From the NCBI RefSeq assembly GCF_003148685.1, contig NZ_QGGR01000008.1:1-64000 (forward strand): DNA of 64,000 bases. Direction: 5' to 3'. Shown one piece after another: positions 7,792-15,474 of the stretch. Position numbers and translations under genes: made by a program. The notes beneath the pieces were generated by a model that was given only the letters and a program-made list of their open reading frames with translations, was not told where the DNA came from and made no database searches. Source of the DNA: Actinoplanes xinjiangensis (GTDB lineage: Bacteria; Actinomycetota; Actinomycetes; Mycobacteriales; Micromonosporaceae). Each line of letters starts with the position of its first letter. The stretch's first letter is position 1.

Positions 7792-8708
7792 TGGCCGTCT
7801 CCGTGAACGAGGCCGTGCCCGCAAGTCCTGTCCGGGACCGCACACCCCCCGCGCGTCGCATCGGCGGCGGCGGACGGGGCCGCTCGGTGCTCGAGATCGC
7901 GCTGCTGACCGTGCTGGCCGTCGTGATGCTCTTCCCGGTGCTGTGGATGATCGAGACGTCCATCAAGGAGAACCGCGACGTCTACGCCGTACCGGCCAAG
8001 TTCGTCGACTTCCAGGTCACGCTGGCCCACTACCGGGACGTCTTCGTCGACCCCGGCGGCGGCCGGTCGGCGCTGTCCGTCGCGTTCCTCAACTCGGTCC
8101 TGGTCGCCGGCGTCTCCACCGTGCTGGCCACACTGCTGGGCGTCCCGGCGGCCTGGGCCTACTCACGCTTCGCCCTGAAGGCCAAGAAGGACCAGCTGTT
8201 CTTCATCCTGTCCACCCGCTTCATGCCGCCCGTGGTGGTCGTGATCCCGATCTTCCTGATGTACCGCCAGGTCGGGCTCATCGACACCCCGCTCGGCCTG
8301 ATCCTCATCTACACCGCCTTCAACCTGCCGTTCACCATCTGGATGATCAAAGGGTTCGTCGACGAGGTGCCCGCGGAGTACGAGGACGCCGCCATGCTCG
8401 ACGGCTACACCCGCCTGCAGGCGTTCCGGAAGTTCACCCTGCCGCTGCTCGTGCCCGGCATCGCCGCGACGGCGGTGTTCGCCCTCATCTTCTCGTGGAA
8501 CGAGTTCGTGTTCGCCATCTTCCTCACCTCCAGCGACGACGTCCGGACGGCCCCACCGGCCATCGCCGGCCTGATCGGCGGCACCACCGTGGACTGGGGT
8601 CTGGTAGCCGCCTCCTCCGTGGTGTTCGCCCTGCCGGTGCTCGTCTTCGCCTACCTGGTGCGCAGGCATCTCGTCGCCGGTGTGACGCTCGGGGCGGTGC
8701 GACGCTGA
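7791..8708 (+). CDS. ABC transporter permease 2 (MalG/UgpE-like)
   Basis: A 305-residue inner-membrane permease, the second half of the channel. The N-terminus is a Gly/Arg-rich cytoplasmic stretch, followed by the first helix around LEIALLTVLAVVMLFPVLW. The EAA loop is YEDAAMLDGYTRLQAFRKFT, close to the consensus. The ATG at 7791 shares its A with the preceding stop (TGATG) and follows AAGGAGG. The gene ends in the same TGATG arrangement with the first ATPase gene, so the whole transporter is tightly coupled at translation. Confidence 0.93.
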   Translation: MAVSVNEAVPASPVRDRTPPARRIGGGGRGRSVLEIALLTVLAVVMLFPVLWMIETSIKENRDVYAVPAKFVDFQVTLAHYRDVFVDPGGGRSALSVAFLNSVLVAGVSTVLATLLGVPAAWAYSRFALKAKKDQLFFILSTRFMPPVVVVIPIFLMYRQVGLIDTPLGLILIYTAFNLPFTIWMIKGFVDEVPAEYEDAAMLDGYTRLQAFRKFTLPLLVPGIAATAVFALIFSWNEFVFAIFLTSSDDVRTAPPAIAGLIGGTTVDWGLVAASSVVFALPVLVFAYLVRRHLVAGVTLGAVRR

Positions 8709-9775
8709 TGGCCGGCATCGAGGTGACCGCGCTGCACAAGCGCTACCCGGACGGGACGATCGCGGTGGAGCACGTGGACCTGTCCATCGGCGACGGCGAA
8801 CTGTTCGTGATGCTCGGCCCGTCGGGCTGCGGCAAGACGACCACGCTGCGGGCGATAGCCGGCCTGGAGCGGCAGACCACCGGCGACATCCGCATCGGCA
8901 CCACGCTGGTCAACGACCTGCCGCCGGCCGAACGCGACATCGCCATGGTGTTCCAGTTCTACGCCCTCTACCCCCATCTGCGCACCCGCGACAACCTGGC
9001 TTTCCCCCTGCGGGCTGAAGGGCTTCCCAAGGCCGAGGTACGCGCACGGGTCGACGAGGCGGCCCGGCTGATGCGACTCGGTCCGCTGCTGGATCGGCGA
9101 CCGCGCCGGCTGTCCGGCGGCGAGCAGCAGCGCGTCGCGCTCGCTCGCGCCCTGGTGCGGCGACCGCGCGCCTTCCTCATGGACGAGCCCCTCACCAACC
9201 TGGACGCGGAACTGAGGGCGGACATGCGTACGGAGATCAAGCACCTGCAGGGCCAACTGGGGACGACGATGGTCTACGTCACCCACGACCAGGTCGAGGC
9301 GATGTCGCTCGGTCACCGGATCGCCATCCTCAACAGGGGCCGCGTCGAGCAGATCGGCACGCCACTGGAGGTCTACGACCGTCCGGCGAGTCTCTTCTGC
9401 GCCGCCTTCATCGGCTCGCCGCCGATGAACCTCATGGACGTCGAGGTGGCCGACGGGAAGCTGCGCAGCAGGGGCGGGCTGGACCTCACGCCCCCGCCGG
9501 GCCTGCCGCGCGACCGGGACCTGGTCGCCGGTGTCCGGCCGGAGGCGCTGGAGGTCACGGCGCCCGGGGCGGACCGCTCGATCCCGGCCCGCGTGGTCTC
9601 GGCGGAGTGGCTGGGCGACGAGATCATCTACGTGGTCGACCACGGCGGACAGCGCGACGTCCGGGTCCGGATGGCTCCCACGGTCCGTTTCGCCACCGAC
9701 ACCCGGGTCGGTCTGCGACACACCGGCGCCACCCCCGCGATCTACGACGTACGCACGGAAGAACTGGTGGCCTGA
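8708..9775 (+). CDS. ABC transporter ATP-binding protein 1 (MalK/UgpC-like)
   Basis: A 355-residue cytosolic ATPase that powers the importer. Walker A GPSGCGKTT is at residues 37-45, Q-loop VFQFYALYP around Gln83 (Phe replaces the usual Asn after Gln), signature LSGGEQQ at 135-141, Walker B FLMDEP ending in Asp159/Glu160, and the switch His193 in VTHDQVEA. The C-terminal 110 residues form the OB-fold (TOBE) regulatory domain of the MalK type. All catalytic residues are present. ATG 8708 shares a base with the upstream stop and the gene stops in TGATG with the second ATPase. It probably forms a heterodimer with that protein. Confidence 0.93.
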   Translation: MAGIEVTALHKRYPDGTIAVEHVDLSIGDGELFVMLGPSGCGKTTTLRAIAGLERQTTGDIRIGTTLVNDLPPAERDIAMVFQFYALYPHLRTRDNLAFPLRAEGLPKAEVRARVDEAARLMRLGPLLDRRPRRLSGGEQQRVALARALVRRPRAFLMDEPLTNLDAELRADMRTEIKHLQGQLGTTMVYVTHDQVEAMSLGHRIAILNRGRVEQIGTPLEVYDRPASLFCAAFIGSPPMNLMDVEVADGKLRSRGGLDLTPPPGLPRDRDLVAGVRPEALEVTAPGADRSIPARVVSAEWLGDEIIYVVDHGGQRDVRVRMAPTVRFATDTRVGLRHTGATPAIYDVRTEELVA

Positions 9776-10851
9776 TGGGAACCGTGACGGCACAGGGGCT
9801 GAGCAAGTCCTTCGGCAAAGTCCAGGCCCTGGACGGGGTGACGCTGGACGTGCCGGACGGCGCGTTCTTCGTCGTGCTCGGGCCGTCCGGGGCGGGCAAG
9901 ACGACCACCCTGCGAGCGATCGCGGGCCTTACGAAACTGGACGCCGGATCGGTTCATCTGGACGGCCGGGACGCGACCGGCGACGCCCCGGCCGACCGCG
10001 ACCTGGCCATGGTCTTCCAGAACTACGCTCTCTATCCACGGCACACCGCGTACGAGAACATCGCTTCGCCGTTGCGGGCCCGCGGGCGTCCCGCGAGCGA
10101 GATCGCCGCGGCCGTCGACCGGATCTCGGGCCTGCTGCACATCGAACGCCTGCTGCAGCGCCGTCCCGCGCAGTTGTCCGGCGGTGAGATGCAACGGGTC
10201 GCCCTGGCCCGGGCGCTGGTCCGCAGCCCGCGCGCGTTCCTTATGGACGAGCCCCTGACCAACCTCGACCTCAAACTGCGCGTCGAGATGCGTACCGAAC
10301 TCACCCGCATCCACCGCAGCCTCGGAGCCACCTTCGTCTACGTGACCAACGACCAGGTCGAGGCGCTGTCCATGGCCGACCAGATCGCGGTCCTCAAGGC
10401 AGGGCGGGTGCAGCAGGTCGGGACACCGGCCGAGGTGTACGAGCGGCCGGCCAACCAGTGGGTCGCCGGCTTCGTCGGGAGCCCGCCGATCAGCCTGCTC
10501 GCCTGCCGCGCCGAGGGAGACCGTCTGATCGGTGCGGCGGGCTGGTCGCTGCCGCGGCCCGGCTGGACCACCGCCGAGGACGGTCGTCCGCTGCTGCTGG
10601 GGCTGCGCTCGGAGGACCTGTCCGTCGAGCAGCGGGGCGACGCCGCACTGCCCGGGGAGCTCTACGGGCTCGAGCCGCTCGGCGACCGGACGGTGGTCGA
10701 CGTCCGGGTGGGGACGGACCTGCTCAAGGTGAAGGCACGACCCACGATCAGCGGCACACCGGGCGAGCGGCTGCTCGTCACCGTCGACCTGGATCGTGCA
10801 CACCTGTTCGACGCGAGCACCGGGCAGTCGCTGTCCGCGGCCACCCGGTAA
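9775..10851 (+). CDS. ABC transporter ATP-binding protein 2, H-loop His replaced by Asn
   Basis: A 358-residue paralogue of the preceding ATPase. Walker A GPSGAGKTT (36-44), Q82 in VFQNYALYP, signature LSGGEMQ (134-140) and Walker B ending D158/E159 are intact. The switch position is Asn192 in YVTNDQVEA, where the neighbour has His in YVTHDQVEA. In ABC ATPases this His contacts the gamma phosphate, so this protein's own site is probably impaired or slow. That would give a heterodimer with one canonical and one degenerate site. The codon is plainly AAC at 10348-10350. The ATG follows TGATG coupling and the gene is followed by the dehydrogenases. Confidence 0.92.
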   Translation: MGTVTAQGLSKSFGKVQALDGVTLDVPDGAFFVVLGPSGAGKTTTLRAIAGLTKLDAGSVHLDGRDATGDAPADRDLAMVFQNYALYPRHTAYENIASPLRARGRPASEIAAAVDRISGLLHIERLLQRRPAQLSGGEMQRVALARALVRSPRAFLMDEPLTNLDLKLRVEMRTELTRIHRSLGATFVYVTNDQVEALSMADQIAVLKAGRVQQVGTPAEVYERPANQWVAGFVGSPPISLLACRAEGDRLIGAAGWSLPRPGWTTAEDGRPLLLGLRSEDLSVEQRGDAALPGELYGLEPLGDRTVVDVRVGTDLLKVKARPTISGTPGERLLVTVDLDRAHLFDASTGQSLSAATR

Positions 10852-10863
10852 GGAGCCCACGCG

Positions 10864-12324
10864 ATGGATGACCCGATGAACGTCCTGGCCCCCGAACACC
10901 GGCTGCTCCGGATCGGCGACACCTGGCGCGGCGCCGCGAGCGGAGCCACCTTCACCGTCGAGGACCCGGCCACCGGCAAGGCCATCGCCGAGGTGGCGGA
11001 CGCCGGTGCGGCCGACGGGCTCGCTGCTCTGGACGCGGCGAGCACGGCGATGGCGGACTGGGCGGCGACCCCGCCGCGCCAACGGTCGGAGTTGCTGACC
11101 GCGACGTACCGGGCCCTGATCGGGCGGTCCGAGGAGGTCGCCCGCCTGATCACGCTCGAGATGGGCAAACCGCTCGCCGAGGCGCGGGCCGAGGTGGCGT
11201 ACGGCGCCGAGTTCTTCCGCTGGTTCGCCGAGGAGGCGGTCCGTGTCGAAGGGCGTTACAGCACCGCGCCCGGGGGCGGCTGTCGCATCCTCACCGTACC
11301 GAAGCCGGTAGGACCCTGCGTGTTCGTGACGCCCTGGAACTTTCCGCTGGCCATGGGCGCCCGCAAGATCGCTCCGGCCCTGGCCGCGGGCTGCACCACG
11401 ATCACCAAACCGGCCGCGCTGACGCCTCTCACCATGCTGTTGCTGGCGCGCATCATGCAGGAGGCCGGCGTCCCCCCGGGCGTCGTCAACGTGGTGACCA
11501 CCAAGCGGGCCGGCGAGGTGGTCTCCGCCCTGCTGTCCGACCGCCGGACCCGCAAACTCTCGTTCACCGGGTCGACCGAGGTCGGGCGCGGGCTGCTCCG
11601 GCAGGCCGCGGACAACGTGTTGCGTACCTCGATGGAACTCGGGGGAAACGCGGCCCTGATCGTCTGTGCCGACGCTGACCTGGACGTCGCGGTCGACGGG
11701 GCCATGGTCGCCAAGATGCGCAACATCGGGGAGTCCTGCATCGCGGCCAACCGGATCTACGTCGAGGAGCCGGTACGCGAGGATTTCACGGCGCGCTTCG
11801 CCGCGCGGATGGCCGCGCTTTCGATGGGTCACGGCCTCGACGACGGCGTGGACGTCGGGGCGTTGATCGACGAGCCGGCGGTCGCCAAGGTCGGCGAACT
11901 CGTCGCCGACGCGGTCGATCGCGGTGCCCGGGTCCTAGTGGGCGGCCGGCGCCCGGACGGACCGGGCTGGTTCTACCCGCCCACGGTCCTCGTCGACGTG
12001 CCGGAGGACGCGCGGATGCTGACGGAGGAGATCTTCGGCCCGGTAGCGCCGATCGTCTCGTTCACCTCCGACGACGAGGTGATGGCCAAGGCCAACGACA
12101 CCGAGTACGGCCTGGCGGGCTACGTCTTCACCCGGGACCTGCAGCGGGCGATCCGGTTCGCCGAAGGTCTGGAAACGGGGATGCTCGGCGTCAACCGTGG
12201 CCTGATCTCGGATCCGTCCGCTCCGTTCGGCGGCGTGAAACAGTCCGGGATCGGCAAGGAGGGCTCGCACGAGGGGATCCTCGAGTACCTCGACTTCACC
12301 TACGCGGCGATCGACCTGCCGTGA
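10864..12324 (+). CDS. NAD(P)-dependent aldehyde dehydrogenase (GabD-like)
   Basis: A 486-residue cytosolic enzyme oxidising an aldehyde to the acid. The residues seen are Asn159 in PWNF, Lys182 in TKP, the FTGST nucleotide-binding turn near 234, the general base Glu258 in MELGGN and the nucleophile Cys292 in GESC. The overall look is that of succinate-semialdehyde-type dehydrogenases, but specificity is not provable. ATG 10864 follows AAGGAG. It lies 12 bases after the second ATPase gene, 48 bases before the iron alcohol dehydrogenase, and so belongs to the same operon. Together the two dehydrogenases fit the conversion alcohol -> aldehyde -> acid of an imported compound. Confidence 0.92.
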   Translation: MDDPMNVLAPEHRLLRIGDTWRGAASGATFTVEDPATGKAIAEVADAGAADGLAALDAASTAMADWAATPPRQRSELLTATYRALIGRSEEVARLITLEMGKPLAEARAEVAYGAEFFRWFAEEAVRVEGRYSTAPGGGCRILTVPKPVGPCVFVTPWNFPLAMGARKIAPALAAGCTTITKPAALTPLTMLLLARIMQEAGVPPGVVNVVTTKRAGEVVSALLSDRRTRKLSFTGSTEVGRGLLRQAADNVLRTSMELGGNAALIVCADADLDVAVDGAMVAKMRNIGESCIAANRIYVEEPVREDFTARFAARMAALSMGHGLDDGVDVGALIDEPAVAKVGELVADAVDRGARVLVGGRRPDGPGWFYPPTVLVDVPEDARMLTEEIFGPVAPIVSFTSDDEVMAKANDTEYGLAGYVFTRDLQRAIRFAEGLETGMLGVNRGLISDPSAPFGGVKQSGIGKEGSHEGILEYLDFTYAAIDLP

Positions 12325-12372
12325 CCGGCCCGCTGTTCCTCCACGACCGCCGACGTTCCGGAGAGGCACGAC

Positions 12373-13611
12373 ATGCTTGAGACCGTCCGCGGACCGCGCC
12401 AGCTGATAGTGGGCGAAGGCGTCGCGCAGAACATCCCCCGTCTGGTGGCCGAGAGCGGCTCGCGGGTTCTCATCGTGACCGACCGGACTCTTCTGGGGCA
12501 GCCGGCCGTGGCCGAGATCATCGCCGCCGTCCGGGACAGGGTGGACGCTGTCGAGATCTTCCCCGATGCGACTCCCGACGTGCCGCTGCGCGACGTGGCC
12601 CTCGCCGTCTCGGCGGCCGCAGCGGTGGACGCCGACGTGATCCTGGCCATCGGCGGCGGCACGGTGATCGACCTGGCCAAAATGGTCGGCGTGATCCGGC
12701 GCCACGGCGGGACGCCGGGCGACTACTACGGCGAGTCGAAGGTGCCCGGCCCGACGATTCCGCTCGTCGCGGTCCCGACGACGTCGGGCACCGGCTCCGA
12801 GGTCACCCCCGTCTCGGTGCTGACCGACCCGGACCGCGCGCTGAAGGTGGGGGTCTCGAGCGTCCACATCGTGCCCGACTTCGCCGTCGTCGACCCCGAA
12901 CTCACCTACAGCTGTCCCCCGACGGTCACCGCCCACTCCGGCATCGACGCGTTCTGCCACGCGGTGGAGAGCTACATCGCGCGGCCCCGGCCCCACGGAC
13001 CGCGCGACCCGGTGGAGCAGGTCTTCCTCGGCCGCAACCGGATCACCGACCACTTCGCGCTGCTGGCCGCGGAACGGATCGCCCGCAGCTTGCGCCGAGC
13101 CGTCCGGGACGGAGGCGACACGGACGCTCGCGCCGACATGTCATACGGGGCCATGCTCGCCGGGATCGCCTTCTCCCACGCCGGCAACGCGGCCCCGCAC
13201 GCCCTCCAGTACCCGATCGGCGCGGCGACGCACACGCCGCACGGCCTGGGTGTCGGGCTGCTCCTGCCCTACGCGCTCGACGCGGCCCGGGACGCCATCG
13301 GCGACCGGCTCGCCGCCCTGGCCCGGGTGTCCGGGCTCGACGTGTCCGACGCGTCGGACGCCGAGGCCGCGGACGCCTTCCTCACCTGGCTCGACCAGCT
13401 CCTGGCCGACATCGGCATCCCCGCCACGCTGGCCGACATCGGCGTGGCGCGCGCCGATCTCCCCCGCTTCGCGGAGATGGCCGGTGGTGTCACCCGCCTG
13501 ATCCAGAACCATCCGGGCCCGACCGACACCGCCAGCCTGACCGCGATCCTCGAAGCCGCCTGGACCGGCGATCGGAAACGCAACGTCCTGTCATCGGTCA
13601 GGGTCCCGTAA
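12373..13611 (+). CDS. Iron-containing (type III) alcohol dehydrogenase
   Basis: A 412-residue NAD(P)- and metal-dependent alcohol dehydrogenase. The N-terminal Rossmann-like part has the GGG-T-x-D nucleotide motif in AIGGGTVIDLAK, and the C-terminal helical part carries the four metal ligands Asp192 and His196 (GIDAFCHAVES), His276 (NAAPHAL) and His290 (THTPHG). GGAGAGGC precedes the ATG. It is the last gene of the transporter operon. The likely partner is the aldehyde dehydrogenase before it. Relatives include 4-hydroxybutyrate and 1,2-diol dehydrogenases; I cannot choose between them. Confidence 0.92.
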   Translation: MLETVRGPRQLIVGEGVAQNIPRLVAESGSRVLIVTDRTLLGQPAVAEIIAAVRDRVDAVEIFPDATPDVPLRDVALAVSAAAAVDADVILAIGGGTVIDLAKMVGVIRRHGGTPGDYYGESKVPGPTIPLVAVPTTSGTGSEVTPVSVLTDPDRALKVGVSSVHIVPDFAVVDPELTYSCPPTVTAHSGIDAFCHAVESYIARPRPHGPRDPVEQVFLGRNRITDHFALLAAERIARSLRRAVRDGGDTDARADMSYGAMLAGIAFSHAGNAAPHALQYPIGAATHTPHGLGVGLLLPYALDAARDAIGDRLAALARVSGLDVSDASDAEAADAFLTWLDQLLADIGIPATLADIGVARADLPRFAEMAGGVTRLIQNHPGPTDTASLTAILEAAWTGDRKRNVLSSVRVP

Positions 13612-13655
13612 CCCGGCCGTCCTGACCACCGGCCTTGCGGCGCCGAACTACGCCG

Positions 13656-14687
13656 TCAGGCCGGCTCGGCCACGATGAGGCCGGAGGGAGGCGGCAGCTC
13701 GTGCAGGCCGGCGAACCGCCAACCCGTCGCGCCGAGCCAGGTGGCGACCTCGTCCACCTGGTACAGGTCGCCGCCGCTGATCATCAGGAACTCGCCGGCG
13801 CCGAACCGCGCCGACGGGTGCGGCGCCACGTCGGTGCGCCACCAGTCGACCAGCAGCAGGCGCCCGCCGGGGGCGATCGTCGCGTGCGCCCGGCGGAACA
13901 GCTCGGCGATCTGCTCGGGCGGAAACAGGTGCACCACGTTGGCGACCAGCACGGCGTCGTGCCCGCCCGGCAACGGCTCGGCGAAGATGTCCTGCCCGAC
14001 GGCGGTGAGGCGGCCGGCGAACGGCCCGTCCGCCGCCTCCGCGGCGACCGCCGACGCCACCTCCGGCAGGTCGACCAGCGTCGCGCTGAGATCGGGGTAC
14101 GCGGCGAGGATCGGCCTGACGAACGTGCCGTAGCCGCCGCCCACATCGAGCAGCCGCCGGTGCCGGCCGAAGTCGTAGCCGCGGGCCAGGTCGGCGGCGG
14201 TCTCGGCGGTGACCAGTGTGACGGCAGACTCGTACGCCTCGGTCTGCGTCTTGTCCAGCTGCGGCCGCACACCGCGCCGGGTACGGTACGCCTCGGTGGC
14301 GTTCCGCCAGGTCGGGTAGCTCACCAGATCCCAGTAGCGGGCCAGCGGCCGCAGGTCGAACGGGCCCCGCCCGGCGAGGAACGCCTCGGCGTCGGGCGCG
14401 TTACGGAATCGGCCGCCGTCGCGCACCAGCAGGCCCGCGTCGGCCAGCAGGTCGGCCATCGCGCGGGCACTGCGCTCGGGAATGGAGCATTGCTCAGCCA
14501 GCTCGGCCGGGGTGCCGCCGTCGGGTGCGGCGGCCGCGAACAGTCCCACCTCGATGGCCGCGAACAGGGTCTTCGAGACCATGAAGCCGGCTGCCAGCTC
14601 GATGATGCGGGCGGGCATCGGCGGGTCGGCCGCGGCGCTGTCGGTCTGCCCGGTCGGCGTGAACATGCGCTGCGGCTCGTCGGACAT
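13656..14687 (-). CDS. SAM-dependent O-methyltransferase (family 2, dimerisation type)
   Basis: A 343-residue methyltransferase of the O-methyltransferase/dimerisation type used in secondary metabolism. Residues about 25-100 are the winged-helix dimerisation domain (ELAAGFMVSKTLFAAIEVGL). The SAM-binding motif I is LLDVGGGYGTFV around 180-190, followed by the acidic residue of the second strand in ATLVDLPEV. VVHLF-type and DWWRTD segments complete the fold. It converges on the iron alcohol dehydrogenase gene, with only 44 bases between, so it is not part of that operon. There is no recognised substrate nearby; phenolic or quinone-type substrates are usual in the family. Confidence 0.87.
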   Translation of the reverse strand: MSDEPQRMFTPTGQTDSAAADPPMPARIIELAAGFMVSKTLFAAIEVGLFAAAAPDGGTPAELAEQCSIPERSARAMADLLADAGLLVRDGGRFRNAPDAEAFLAGRGPFDLRPLARYWDLVSYPTWRNATEAYRTRRGVRPQLDKTQTEAYESAVTLVTAETAADLARGYDFGRHRRLLDVGGGYGTFVRPILAAYPDLSATLVDLPEVASAVAAEAADGPFAGRLTAVGQDIFAEPLPGGHDAVLVANVVHLFPPEQIAELFRRAHATIAPGGRLLLVDWWRTDVAPHPSARFGAGEFLMISGGDLYQVDEVATWLGATGWRFAGLHELPPPSGLIVAEPA

Positions 14688-14984
14688 GGCGTGGTCCCCC
14701 TGTCACCGTCGTTGAACCCCATCGTAGGGCGGTCCACTGTGGTCGTGTCACCCTGCGAATCGGCCCAGACGCGCTCGGCGACGGGGCACGGGCTCGTCGC
14801 CGACAAGGACCAGCCGCGCCGACTCGACCGTGCCCCGGTACCGGAGCGTCATGTCGAGAAACCGCCGCCGCTCATCCGCGGGCCGGGAACTTCGGCTTCT
14901 GAGCACCGCGCCCGAGCCCCGGCGAGCGAACGCCGGGCCTCGGGCCGACTTCGGACCCATCATCTGGGTCGTGTGCTCCGAGCC
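14688..14984. other. 297-base stretch with no supported gene
   Basis: A short minus-strand frame (14748-14963) could be read but has no ribosome binding site or recognisable similarity. The end near 14688 should contain the methyltransferase promoter. No clear operator or terminator structure was seen. Confidence 0.4.
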
Positions 14985-15464
14985 CTATCCGGTCTCGAAG
15001 GCGTACGCGTACACGTGCCGCCCCGGCGGATCGACAACCACGTCCACCTCGACTTCGGGTTTCGGTGCACCGCTGTACGTCGCGTAGAGTCCCGCCTCCG
15101 CGAACGGCCACCGCCACTTCTGCACCCGGCCGTCCTTGCCGAGCGCCAGGCTGTCGCCCGGCAGCGGTTCACCCGGCGTCAGACCGTTGTCCGTGACGAA
15201 CGCCGTGACGCAGGACGGCTCCGCGGCGAACGTCAGGTAGAAGGTGTCCTCGATGTTGTCGCCGGACCAGTACCGCAAATCCTCGACCGGGCAGCCGGGA
15301 AGGCGCAGACCGAACTGGGCGAGCAGTTCGTCGAGGCTGCTGCCGAGCCGGCTGCCCGGGTAGGCCCGCTGATCCAACAGCCAGGCCCCCCGGTCGGCCA
15401 CCAGCGTCCCGCCCGCCACCACCAGGACCACGGCGACCACGGCCGTGACAAGACGCTTTTTCAC
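14985..15464 (-). CDS. Membrane-anchored or exported protein of unknown family, possible partner of the ALF-repeat protein
   Basis: This 159-residue protein has a basic MKKR start and a hydrophobic stretch LVTAVVAVVLVVAGGTLVA that serves as a signal anchor; the rest (with Cys pairs at LPGCPVEDL and EPSCVTAF) should lie outside the membrane. No known family is recognised. The GTG start lies 10 bases after the stop of the 1161-residue ALF protein on the same strand, so the two are co-transcribed and probably work together. A small exported partner after a large repeat protein with a distinctive C-terminal domain is the layout of toxin-immunity pairs, but this remains inference. Confidence 0.6.
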   Translation of the reverse strand: MKKRLVTAVVAVVLVVAGGTLVADRGAWLLDQRAYPGSRLGSSLDELLAQFGLRLPGCPVEDLRYWSGDNIEDTFYLTFAAEPSCVTAFVTDNGLTPGEPLPGDSLALGKDGRVQKWRWPFAEAGLYATYSGAPKPEVEVDVVVDPPGRHVYAYAFETG

Positions 15465-15474
15465 AGCAACGACC

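Noticed and set aside
9742..11832. 696-codon minus-strand frame opposite the ATPase and aldehyde dehydrogenase genes
   Set aside because: Shadow frame; both plus-strand genes have complete catalytic motifs.
13612..13655. Possible terminator between iron alcohol dehydrogenase and methyltransferase genes
   Set aside because: Only a five-base stem (GGCCG/CGGCC) with a long loop was found; not convincing.
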